A stretch of 64,000 nucleotides of DNA, taken from the NCBI GenBank assembly GCA_022702705.1, contig CM040421.1:77804121-77868120 (forward strand), given 5' to 3'. Position 1 is the stretch's first letter; the number at the start of each line of letters is the position of its first letter. The position numbers and the translations under genes are program-made. The notes under the pieces are model-generated. The model was given only the letters and a program-made list of their open reading frames with translations. It made no database searches and was not told the DNA's origin. Positions 36,066 to 48,000 of the stretch are shown one piece after another. Source of the DNA: Papilionanthe hookeriana x Papilionanthe teres. Lineage: Eukaryota; Streptophyta; Magnoliopsida; Asparagales; Orchidaceae.

Positions 36066-36634
36066 ATGAACTACCAGATGAACAGATACTATAAGCAGAA
36101 CAACCCAGTGCCAGACGTTGGGAAATGTACTTCGATGAAGCATTGTCAGCCAAAAGAGACAAAGGACAGCAGACAGTGATACCCGACAAAGCAAGAATTG
36201 GTTAGATCTTCGTGACTCTGGATCAGGGAATGTTAAGATTCTCCTCTCACCTGACAGAGTTGTGCACCAACAACAAGGTGGAATATAAAGATTTAATCAC
36301 CGTTTTAGAATTAGCAATACTAATGGAATTAACTTTCTTTGCCATATATGGCGATTCAAAACTCATCATTCAACAAGTTGTGGGACAGTATAATATTCTG
36401 AAACTGAGATTAGAAGAATACCACCGATATATGATGAAATTGCTAGAGCAGATTCCAAGTGTGATATTCTATTGGATTCCTCGAGCGGATAATGCCCATG
36501 CAGACTTTTTAGCTAAACTGGCTAAAGAATTTGCATGTCCACCCTATGATTCTATAGACATTACAATACAAGGACGTCAAGTTTTGTCGGAGATCAACCT
36601 TGACAATTTGCACAAGCTTGGAAAAAAGATATAG
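36066..36634 (+). pseudogene. Tat second RNase H (archaeal-type aRNH)
   Basis: RRWEMYFDE near 36110-36140, then 36212-36634 with LTELCTNNKVEY, LELAILMELTFFAIYGDSKL and IIQQVVGQY, and IPRADNAHADFLAKLA. The catalytic D-E-D pattern is visible as YFD, KVEY and YGDS. A second RNase H after the first is diagnostic for the Tat lineage. Confidence 0.85.
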
Positions 36635-37912
36635 TAGCTAATCTGTCAAATGATCCAGAAGATTGGAATCAACCGATAACAAAATATTTGCAAACAAGAA
36701 GGTTACCGGAAGACAAGTTAGCAGCACATCAGATTCAGAAAAGGTCTTTCTCATATGCCTTAATTGATAACATTTTATACAGAAGATCCTTCGACCAAAT
36801 GTGGTTCAGAAGTCTCAGCAGAGCAAAAACACAAAATATCGTCAAAGCATTGGATTGTGTGGGGCTCACCAGTCAAGGCTAAAAATGAAAATGAAGATCA
36901 AGCGACTTGGATACTACCGACTAACAATGATGACAGATTGCATGGATACAGTGAAGAAATCTCATCAATGCTAAGTTCATGGAGTGGTCTTGGACCAACC
37001 TCTGAGTGTTCTACACCCTACGATTGCCACGTGGTCATTCGAAAATTGGGACACGAACATAGTGGGTCTGATAGACCCTCCATCTTCAAAAAGGACAAAG
37101 GTTTATACTTGCAGCTACGAATTACTTCTCCAAATGAGCAGAGGTAGCTCTATTATGAGAAGTCACGACGCATCAAGTACTATAGTTTTTCAAGAATCAG
37201 ATCATCTACCATTTCAGTGTACCACACAAAATCATTTCAGATAATGGGTCCACCTTCAAGAGCACCAAAATCAATAATTTCGTCAGAAGACACGGGATAG
37301 ATTGGTGGTATTCAACCATCTACCACTCGAAAGCAAATGAATTTACAGAAACTTTCAACAAAACACTCGTGCAAATTTTGAAAACAAAACATTCGATGTC
37401 AACAAAAGAGGATGGCTGAGAAGTTACTAGAAGTCTTATGGCCATACAGGACGACAATCAGAACGATAAAGCAGTCTACATTTTATGCACTTGTGTACGA
37501 GTCTGAGGCAGTGCTTCCACTATAGGTTCAACTAGCATTGCTCAGGGTCACCACCGCCAATCATATTACAACAGAAGAGAATGCCAAACTCTGACTTACA
37601 GTGTTAGAAAGTTTTGAAGGCAAAAAATTTCTCACGCAACAGAATTTTGAACTTTATCAAGCAAAGATGATTCAAGCCCACGATAATTTAGTCCGCATGA
37701 GATCATTCAAAGTTGTTGACCTTTTCCTTGTTCTCAAAAAGCCTATTCTTACACATCGCAAGGTAGGTGTAAAATTTGAACCAACCTGGAAAGGACCATT
37801 TGTGGTGGAGAAGGTTTACTCCGGCGGGTCGTACCAGCTAGTGGATTCTCAAGAGGATACACCCATGTTTTTGATAAATGGACATTACTTGAAGAAGTAC
37901 TACGCCACGTAA
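36635..37912 (+). pseudogene. Tat integrase
   Basis: Starts with LQTRRLPEDKLAAHQIQKRS and NILYRRSF. The HHCC zinc finger is damaged but LCGAH and DCMDTVKKSHQC can be read around 36857-36976. In the core the first catalytic Asp is Asn (codon 37056-37058 in WDTNIVG); the second Asp (37240-37242, ISDNG) and the Glu (37348-37350) are kept. The end (37601-37912) is nearly intact: KVGVKFEPTWKGPFVVEKVY and GGSYQLVDSQEDTP, stopping after KKYYAT. The AlkB frame follows 294 bp later. Confidence 0.88.
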
Positions 37913-38206
37913 AGAAATCCTGAAAGAGGATGATTGTTCTGAAATGAGCCATGTGGCCATTGTCTGCGACTGGGTCCAAATTTTGTAATAAAATATTGTT
38001 GAACAAAATAAAATAAACGTTCTCACAAGGTAAAATATGTTTGTTAAATTTCTAAATCCAAATTTTGTAAAATTACATTAATTAAGATAATGGCATAAAA
38101 ATAATTATAAAAATCACTAAATGAATAATAATAATAAGTTTTTTATTGTTCTTGTTCATGCAAAATGCTAACCACTAACATTTCTCCCTGTTTTCTTGTG
38201 TAAGAA
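37913..38206 (+). other. Spacer between integrase and the AlkB frame
   Basis: AT-rich, no coding signs. It contains a pyrimidine tract just before the downstream frame (TTTCTCCCTGTTTTCTTG at about 38181-38198), which resembles a 3' splice acceptor context; a spliced mRNA for the downstream frame is therefore possible but not shown. Confidence 0.45.
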
Positions 38207-39653
38207 GTGTCAGGTAGCAAGTTAGCATTTGCTTTCAAAGACCGCTTAAACCTTGCACTTGAAGAAGAAGAAGCATCTGCAGGAAGTGTGATCAACTTCA
38301 ACTTGGATTACTCTCAGGTCGTAAAATATAAAATCTATGATGAAAATGGGTCGTCGAGACAGGACAGACATCGGGACACAGAGGCACTGAAGGTTTTGTT
38401 GACTCACAACTTCCCGCCAGAAGACACGGTCAGATTCTATCCATGATCACCACTCTAGAAGGTGTTCTTATCGCCGCTACAGTTGAAAGGGTTTCAGACG
38501 AGCCGTTGGCGCATAAAAAGAGAAGACATGCAAATCACTGCAAGCTTCGCCTCTTGAATAGGATGGAGAGGAGACAGGCTTGGGAAATAGCCGCCGATCT
38601 ACCACCTATTCCAGAACAGTTTTATGAGCCATAAATGAAAGAAACTAATGACAGCCTACTGCGCACAGAGACAGAGCTGGAGACTACTGAGGACCTCACA
38701 CTAACATGGGATCCGATGTAAGACATTTTTACAGGGTGCACGACTTGTAACTCGAGTCTACCCAAACAGCCTTCAATCACAGGTGCATTTTTAGAATGCC
38801 TGTAGTGTCACGTTATATAGTTGGAGGAGTATGGCACGTTGGAGGCATACGCAGCTGCCTTGATGCTACTCAAGAGTAGGGAGCATCCTGATGTAGAGCT
38901 TTACATACCACAGTTTGTTGTGTCGCCGCTGCAGCGAGGAGTCCCAGAATACGTGATGGCTAAGATCAGAAGAGTCAGTAAGAAAGAAATCCAACATTAT
39001 GAAGAAATCCAAGGAAGAATTTTCAACAATCTGGAACACCTCAAGCTTTACACAGATGTATTTTTAAAGAATGATTAAGAGAAGATTTTGGATTGTTTCT
39101 TCGCTTTCCAGGACTTGGGTAGAGCAGGTTGTCTAAAGGAAAGAACTTATACAAAGCCAACGAAATAGAAGAGAGGAAAAGGCAGGGTCACCATTCAGTG
39201 TGGGTTCTGTTATAACTTTGCAAAAGATCGACAGGGAAATCCCCCAAAGATTCTATGGCATGATGAGGTGGATCCGATGCCACCACAAATTAAGAAATTG
39301 ATAAAGAAAATGGTTGAGTGGCACGTGCTGCCTGCAGACTGTATTCCCAACAACTGCATTATAAACATATATGAGGATGGGGACTGCATCCCACCTCATA
39401 TCAACCAGCATGACTTTCTGAGGCCTTTCTGCACTGTCTCATTTACAAGTGAAATAAATATATTGTTCGACTGGGAGATTCAACTTGTCGGGCCAGGGGA
39501 GTTTCAAAGTTCCATTGAGATCCCTCTAGCAGTAGCATTGGTGTTAGTGCTAAAAGGAAATGGAGTAGACTTGCAAAGCACTGCATCCCAAGAGTTACAT
39601 GACAAATAGTTTCAGTTACTTTCAGAAGAATGGATGAGGACAAGGCACCATGA
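38207..39653 (+). pseudogene. Extra ORF of the Tat element with a C-terminal AlkB (ALKBH9/10-like) domain
   Basis: About 480 codons, read as 38207-38440 in one frame and 38443-39570 in a second, with a final frameshift near 39570. In-frame stops are near 38635, 38717, 38803, 38818, 39076, 39168 and 39600. The first 200 codons are not recognised. From about 38940 the protein follows plant ALKBH9/10 proteins: a VPEYVMAKIRRVSKKEI motif, then GRIFNNLEHLKLYTDVF, LKERTYTKP, KRGKGRVTIQCGFCYNFA, GNPPKIL..DEVDPMPP, WHVLPADCIPN, YEDGDCIPPHI and DFLRPFCTVSF. After the frameshift come AKHCIPRV with the second Fe-binding His (39579-39581) and SVTFRRMDE. The first ligand pair reads H-I-N (39397-39405) instead of H-x-D. 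ALKBH9/10 enzymes remove m6A from RNA with Fe(II) and 2-oxoglutarate. The frame has no introns, which points to capture from an mRNA. A retroposed host pseudogene is the alternative, but position and orientation favour an element ORF. Confidence 0.8.
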
Positions 39654-40470
39654 TATTACGAGCCAGGTCTAGAGTTGGAAAGCATTTGTCCCTTACCACT
39701 GTGACAGCAGTACCTCCAGGTGTTTGCGAGCGGACTTTTGTTCTGGAGTGTAGCCTTGGTAGGATGGCTTGTTCACGGGGCAGCCTCAAATAGCATAATT
39801 CTATTATCTCCTACACTAGTTCATGACAGATTTCTCCTCTTTTCGGTACCAGTATGATATGATATGTCATTTTTGTTTAGCTATGTACACTCGATCTACT
39901 TTTGGATGCATGTCAGCATGTGATAAGTTGTACTACTGCTTTTAGCAAAATTAGTGAAGATTTCTATTTTAGCTCACCGTGTTTTACAAAAATGTTTCTT
40001 TTGGCGCAATGGTCAAAAAGCCGCAGGACCATACGTTGGTCCCAAATTAAAAAGAACAAATAATGATACAAGAAATGATTAAAAAGAAAAAATAACAAAA
40101 AGATAAAAGTTTAGATAAATTAGATTAAAGAAAATCAAATCTAAAATCAGATATCTCCCAAGTGAAATGAAACGAAATGAAACAAATTGAAAATTAATTA
40201 TAAATTAAAAACAAATGATAAGCTAACTCTTTCTCGAAACTCAAAGTCTCTGCGCTCATTCTCATATTTCACATTTTCAAAAGCACTCCGTTAACTTTGG
40301 CACTTTACACAATGTCACTTTTCACAAATTCAAAATGTCACAAAATTCTACAAATCTCGCAATGATTACAAGACTTGGCCGAATTGTACAATTTTACTTT
40401 CTTCGAATGTCAACCATCAAATTTTCTCTACATCTTTTCATATGAAATCCCAAAATCAGTACCTAAAATT
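39654..40470. other. Non-coding region after the AlkB frame
   Basis: No reading frame or known repeat. About 39660-39980 looks like a 3' UTR by composition and about 40030-40220 is A-rich. A polypurine tract for the Tat element should lie here, but I cannot single one out. Confidence 0.4.
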
Positions 40471-41110
40471 TGATTCCTTCAAATTCCTTAAATTGTTCAC
40501 ATCATATCCGAGAAATTTTCAGCCTTCCATGAAATTCCAGGGTCAGAGCACAGTCCTCTGATTCCTTCAAATTCCCTAAATTTTCCACATCTTATCCAAG
40601 AAATTATTCGCCTTTCATGAAATTCTAGGGTGGAGCACAGTCATTTAATTCCTTCAAATTCCCTAAATTTCCACATCTTATCAGAGAAATTTTCCGCATG
40701 AAACTCCAGGGTCGGAGCACAGTCGTCTGATTCCTTCAAATTCCCTAAATTTTCACATCCTATCCGAAAAATTTTCCGCCTTCCATGAAATTCTAGGGTT
40801 AGAGCATAGTCTTCTAATTCCTTCAAATTCTCTAAATTTCCCACATACTATCCGAGAAATTTTTTGCATTCCATGAAATTCTAAGATCAGAGCACAGTGG
40901 TCCAATTACTTTAAATTCCCTAAATTTTCCATATCCTATCCGAGAAATTATTTGCCTTTCAGGGTCAGACCACAGTCGTCTGATTCCTTCAAATTTTCTA
41001 AAATTTCCACATCCAATCTGAGAACTTTTCTGCCTTATATGAAATTCCATGGTTAGAACTCAGTCATGTGAGTCCCTAATTTCCCTTAAATTTTCACTTC
41101 ATTTCTGAGA
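40471..41110. repeat. About 85-bp tandem repeat, 7-8 units
   Basis: Units carry GATTCCTTCAAATTCCCTAA, TATCCGAGAAATTTT, CCATGAAATTC and CAGAGCACAGTC. They drift gradually and the last unit merges into AATTC-rich sequence. Minus-strand frames at 40641-41050 are repeat artefacts. Confidence 0.8.
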
Positions 41111-41399
41111 TATTCTTGACATTCACGATATTTCGAGATCGGTACCAAAATTGTGATTCTCATTTTCGAGGTTGGTACCAAAACTTTGACTCTTTTCACT
41201 GCACTCACTTGAACTCGAAGACTCCAATGAAATAAAAATTTTCAAAATCAAATTAAAGTAAAAATTCCATGAAATCCATAAATTTCCATAAATTCCATAA
41301 AGTTCAAAAATAAATTCAAACCTCAAATTTAAATTGAAATCGAATTCAAATCCGAAATTCAAATAAAATCCTAATTCTAAATCCAAATTCCAATTTCAA

Positions 41400-44300
41400 A
41401 TCCAATCGGATCAGACTCCTAAAGAGTTTGGAGGCTTGAAATTCATAACTCCCTAATGAAGGTATTCCATTATCCTTCCCCAGCGAGAGTTCCTAAGACT
41501 TGAAGTTTCTCTACCCAGATAATCTCCAACGAAAACTTCTTCATTGAATTATATGTTTTGTCTTGAGTTTTCACTCAGGCAGTTGTGTTGGTTTTATTGA
41601 TCTCATCAGTTAACACCAATACGTGATGTGTCCTTGCCCAACACAACACACCTATTGGGGGTCCATTTGTTGAGCTCACATTTGTTGAGGTCTAGTCTTT
41701 CTTTAGAATAGCCTAGGTTCTAGTCATAGGACTTTCTTTGTGACTATCTAAGAAGACTAGCAATGGAAACCTCACCCAATAGAAATTCAAAAAAACACTT
41801 CTTCGCTTCACTTGGAGTTCTAAAATGCTTAAATTCTAACCTCTAAATGTTTAGGAGGATGAGATTAAGTATAAGGAAGCTTAAGAGGAGTTCCCTATAG
41901 GATCGTCATGCTTTAGGACCGACCCTGTTTTGTTTGAGGCACACACTTGCACATTACACTCACACACACTTCCTCACAAATTTAAACCAAATATACCAAT
42001 TTCTCTTAGGCTTGGGTTGATCCCCTACTCTTTTGGAAACTAATGTTTGGTTAGTACCAGTACATGGAGGGTCCAAATGGGGAATTCCCTTGGTCCATGG
42101 CCCCGAAGGGTTATTAATTTCGGTCAACCCCAATTTTACCAAAAATCCAACTTTTGACTCTTTACCCCTAAACTCTACTAAATTACCAAATTGCCCCTAC
42201 AACTCTAATTTTGACCAAAATTCATAAATTTAGATTCTTTTAAAAATCATTTCAAGTTGTTCCCCACCACCAAAATTGACCTAATGACCCCAAATTTACC
42301 AAATTTCCAAAAAGAGCCCAAAACCCGCAAAATTATCAAATACCCCTAATAGCCCAAAAATTTCAAAAATTCCCAAAAATTTCCAAAACCCTCCAAATAT
42401 TCTTAATTTAATTTTATATCACTTTACTTAACGAGTTTGAGCAAATGACCTTAAATTTACAAAATTTCCCAAAAGAGCACAAAACCCCCAAAATTACCAA
42501 AATACCTTTACTAGCCCAAAAATTCCAAAAATTCCCGAAACCCTCAAAATTTTCCCAATTTCAATTTAAACCACTTTACTTGCCCCAGTTTGACCAAACG
42601 ACCCATGGTGGCCAAATGACCCAAATTGCCCCTTTAAGCCTAAAATTCCCAAATCACCCCCAATGTCCACCTAATTGACTTCAATCCTCTTAAATTTCAA
42701 TTCTAAACTCAAATTCATAATGAATAATCTCATCTCAAACCAATTCTAAATCCAATATGACCCAAATCCAAGCATAATTTGAACCTAAACAATAAAAGCC
42801 TCAAATTGCCCTTAAAGGCCCAATCTCCACAAATTAAACCCAATGTCAATCAATTCCCCCTAATTTTGGATTCTAAACTCTTCATAACATTCCCCAACAC
42901 TAAATTGAACCATCAATTGCCCATAATTTAAGCCCAAACCTCACCCAAGTCCAACCAAATCCAAAATCCCTATGTTTGCCCCAAATGTGTCACATGTCTA
43001 AAATCCACCAAATTGAATGTCCCAATCCCAAATCTCCACCCAATTAATGTTGAGAAGTCTTCATGACACCCCATAAACCATTTTGAACCACCAATTGACC
43101 CTTAACCCCACTCTATCCTAACCCAATCTAAGTTAACCCAAATGTCCCAAAATCAACAGTGAATTCAAGCCAAATCCACCTCCCAAATCAATTCAAAATT
43201 ACACCAATTTATTTCTAAACTCCTTATAGCAATCATAAACACCATTGGAACAATAAATTAGACCTAAACCAACCTAACTTGAGCCCAAATAGGATAAATT
43301 AAACCCATGATCCAATATAGCTAAATTAAACCAAATATTACCAAGCCAAGCCCACCATAGTCAGCCTTGGGAACCTAAGGACTGAGCTAGATCCACCTAG
43401 CCCACTCTAGTGGAGCCATGGACCAAGGGTCCCCTAAATTATGGCCTGCCTACCTAATGAGATTTGCAATGAACTAGCCATAAACCTAATGAGATTTGCA
43501 ATGAACCATTAACCACTTTAGATCCACACCATTATGGCCTGCCTACCTGACCACCTAACCTCTAGCCACCTCCTCTGAGATGCTGGCTGGCCTAGTTGCC
43601 GGAGGAGCTTAAACCAAGAGCCAATTCCTCCCCTTTAAACCCAAGTTCACCCATTATGGACGTCCAGCTCTGACTGCTCACTGGAGCTCTTCAACACTAC
43701 ACCAAAGCAATTGATTCCACCCATAGCCAAGCCCTGAGCTCCACTAGGCAGCCATGGCCATAAACAGAGCTCTCCACTGCCAAAGAGAGGTGCTGAAAAT
43801 TTCTTAAGGAAACTCTGCCAAATTTCTTCTAGAGCTTTCCCAAGCCCTCTTAATTACAATGTCACCATCCTCCAACCCTGATTCCCACTGTCTAGAGCCA
43901 ATTTCCCCACTATTTTCTCAATTAAAATAGGACAAATTCCACCACACATACACACTGCACAAAAGTCTAATTAATTGCACCCACACTATCCCCGCACTGA
44001 AAGAGAAAGAACCCCCTTGAAGCCCCATCACAGGGAGCCTCTAGACCAGAGTTTTATCAACACCTAAAATCGGCCTTAGTCAAATTCAGGTCTAGACATT
44101 TTACCACAGCTCAAGGCTTCATCTGAAGGTTCGTTGGGTTCACTCGAATCTACTATAACCATTTGATTGAGGCCTCCACTCTCAGACAAAGGTATTGAAC
44201 TCTCCCCCTCTCCCAAGCTTATTTTGATCTCCAAGCACATTGAGTTGATTTCAGGCTAGGTTAGTCACACAGATTGGTGCTTCTAGGCCAAATGAGTCCA

Positions 44301-45011
44301 TAGAAACAAACCCCATGTAATTTGGTTGAGTGTAGCTGAGATCTTAAAGTTTTGCTGTGGACGGTTTACGGGCTAGATCAGTTGGGGGCGATGAAGGAGG
44401 ACCGTTCGATCACGCGTATTTTGGATGGACGACACTAATGTAGATGGATGGGGAGATGATACACAAAGTGCTAGTTGACGAGGCGGCTACATGGATGGTG
44501 GTGTCAAATGGCGGAGTGATGCATATCAATTCGGAGCTACCGAGGATACAACCAGCACTGTGTGGATAAGTAGAAAATTAGGGATTTTATGAATTATTTA
44601 AATCACTCAAATTTTTAAAATCCATAACTTATTGTAGAAAAATCATAAAAATAAACTAAAAATACCCACTTGCTCAGTGAACATAGGGGAACAACATGAA
44701 ATTAGTTTCAAGTTTATTTTTATGTGTATTTTATTTTTAATTAATTAAATATAGTATTTGGTATTTTAATTCTTCATTTGCATGAACAATTCACCATGGC
44801 TTGAAATTTGGGACTTTTGTTCCCTCTATCATGGGGATGTTCCCTAATATTGCCAAAGTCAGGGGTGATCTCTGTGGGGAGATCCCTATTTTTCAAGATT
44901 ATTGTTTTTGTTTTGATTTAAAAATTATAAAAATTAAAATACTCATCAGAAAATTATAAAAATATTTTGGTAGGTTACTTGTGACTAGAGGATCATAAGA
45001 AAAATACAACT
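41400..45011 (+). repeat. Long LTR-like sequence, forward copy (partial)
   Basis: 41640-41680 matches the reverse complement of 23642-23680, 44340-44540 holds the conserved block shared with 20560-20790 (reversed) and 49920-50110, and the AT-rich part 44560-44780 resembles 50110-50300. Between these, about 42140-43400 is strongly G-poor and rich in CCAAA and CCC. It is either the 3' LTR of the Tat body or a separate partial LTR. The TTGACC array is not kept here. No coding region is seen. Confidence 0.5.
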
Positions 45012-48000
45012 TCGTTTAAATCATTAATGATAATCCTAATTGCCACTAAACCTTAAACCTAAAAAGAAATTAATTTTGACTAAATATAAGTGTAAATAGC
45101 TTGATTTTTGTTCTTCACTATGGCTTAGGGTCAGAAGAACTCCCATAATAATTTGGAAGATATTTGGAATTGATTTGGCCACTTAAATGAATTTTCTAAG
45201 CTTAAACTCAAAAATTATCAAAATGGTTTCGCGAGTTTTCTGTGATCAGAGAAACATAAAAAAAAAATAGCATTAAAGTAAAGTTTTCATTTTTAAGGTT
45301 ATTTTAAATATTTAAATACTTAAAAATTCAAAAAAATCATAAGATTAATGAAATTGATGGAAATATTTTAAATTGCCTCCTAAGCACTTAGGAATAATTA
45401 GAATAATTTTCCTAACCCTGTAAGTAAAGATATTAAATTTTAAAGAGTTAAAACAAATTTTTTTAAGCCTAAAAATGGATTTTTCCTAATTTCTCACTAA
45501 AATAATTATAATAACTGAAATAAAAATCATAAAAATATAAAACTTAGCCCTCTGGATTCCTTGACCTTAGAAAGATTTTTTGAAAAATATAAAACCTAAT
45601 TTTCAATATAAATAATATTTTATATTTAATTAATACTCCAGAACATAAAATAATTAAAATAATTAAATTAATAATCATAAAAATCATGAAATTTGGTCAA
45701 GTAGTCCTCTGGTCTAGGTGAACTTCCAGTAATTTTCTTAAAAATTAATATTGTGTTTTAATTAAATAATAAAATTATCTTTGAAAATCACTATTTTGCA
45801 TTAAAATTATTATAAAAATTAAATTAAAATTGGAAAAATCATATTTTTCTCTTTTAATGTTTTAATTGACCCATAAGTGGGGTAACATAAAAATTTTAAG
45901 ATCATTTGAATTTAATTTGATTAATTATGAAAAATTAAGGCCTTAGGGGCAAAGTTGTAATTTTAAAGAAGTTAGCCTTAATAAACATTTAGGTCTAATT
46001 AAAGGGGTAAATGAGCGATGAATGATCTTAATTAAGATGATTAAATGATTGAAACATAAAGGGATAGATTGTAGAAACAAATCCCATTTTTTTCATAATA
46101 AAAGATAAACTTGTAATTTCTTTTATTATATTAATTTGGAAGATAATTAAATTAAATGATTCTAAGTTAAAGGTCTCATCTTCTGAAACTGATATTTAAT
46201 GATCTAAAACTCCTAATTGGTCATTTAATGATCATTTAATATTTTGATAAGAATCATAATCATAAAATTCAACTTAACTTCTTTTTCTGAAAATATAAAT
46301 ATACCCACCAAAGTTTTAAGGGCTCAGTAGTGAACTAGGCTTAATTAAGTTTGATTAATAAGGTTTAGAAAAGAAAGCTTAACTAATATTAAACTTTTTT
46401 TGAAAGACTACAAGCCCAATAAAAAGAAAATTGGTTAGAATTTTTAATTAATCAAGTTTGCCTCTAATGGCCTTTACTCACATAATTTATAAATAAAACT
46501 TTAAGTGATAATTACCACATTTTCCGGATAACCAAATCATTAATATTTGTCAAGCATAAGGTTATGAAATAGATGAATCATTTAGTGAGTATGATAAGTT
46601 AAAATGAACTCAAGAAAGTTCAGAAGGGTTGTGAAAAATTTAGGTATTCTTTGGATCTTTTCCCAAGTCTTCTGGACATCTTGTAGGACGACTGAGCTTA
46701 TCATTCTTATTAAAGGAAAGCATCTCTCAAATGAAAGAAATAGGACTCACCAAGTTATGAAATAGGAATTTGTAAGCCTGTGACAAACCTATCTATAGGC
46801 TTTTACTCTTCTACAAAATATAAATGATTATTCAAAAATACTGAAGTTTTATGTGGAGAAAAGAGAAGACTCGACATGTACGCTTTTATAGTTTATAGTA
46901 CACTCTTTTTTGTACTTCCTTTAGTTTATTTTTCTTGTTCAGGAGCTTGCATGTTAAACAACAATGCCACCCTGCATGAAAACCAAAACCAAAACCAATT
47001 TCAAAATTAAAACAAAACAATGATAAAATTCACCACCACAATAATAAAAAATATAAGACAACTTAAAATTTAATCAAAAATAAAACATAAATCACAATTG
47101 CAACTAAATTAAAATATCTCTATCTGATGATCGGAAATACCTCGGAGGATGTAACCTACGACTACTTACAAGATTTGCCAAAGTCTAAATGAAAGTATGA
47201 AACTCATTCAGTTAAGTTTAGTAAATTCATTTTGACTGAGTGGATCCAAAGGAAATAGTGGTGTCAGAATGAAGAAACCATGGGATCCTAACAAGTGTCG
47301 CTATACTAAACTTACATATTCCCTTAAATAAGACAATAAGTCACCTCAATTTAAACATTTTAAGAACATGCTACCTCTCTCATCTCTTCAATTTGACACT
47401 TCTACAACTAAACCTGCTACGATGAGGAGCTTGGAGCATGCACAGTGGGCAACACAGCCATCTTCAACAGCAAAACTCCTTTTAATTAAACAACAAGCCA
47501 TAAGTCTTTGAGGTAGCTTGCATGATGTCGCATTAACCCTTACCGTATCTCTTTAGGCCTTTGCACTTCATGCAATATAAGCCCTAAATCGTCTTAGGTT
47601 CTGAGGTTGTCATTTGGTATGACATAAATCTTTCTATCTTCAAGGTTATTCACATGATTGGTATCAAGTGAATATAAGCCCTAATAAATAATATTGGTAG
47701 GATGAAACACTAAATAATTATCTCAAATCAAAGCTAAACCATAGGGTTGTTTGGGAATTCTCCAAGATTTTTCTTGGATCTCAATCTTTCTCCAAGCTTT
47801 CTCTTCCTTTGAATTCCTATGATAACTGTTCTGAAATTTGAGCCATTCACCTATTGGATTTTCTATCACCACATTTTTTTGAAGAATCATATCTTTTGGA
47901 AGTCATGAAAATAATATTTCCTGATCTATATCAAGATTTTTCTTAGACAACTTCGGTTATCTAAGATGTAATTAACTTGAGTGGCTTGCCCTTATAGGAA

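Noticed and set aside
38821..39653. AlkB domain as an intact expressed host gene
   Set aside because: It has several in-frame stops and a frameshift, no introns where host ALKBH genes are expected to have them, and is embedded in retrotransposon sequence.
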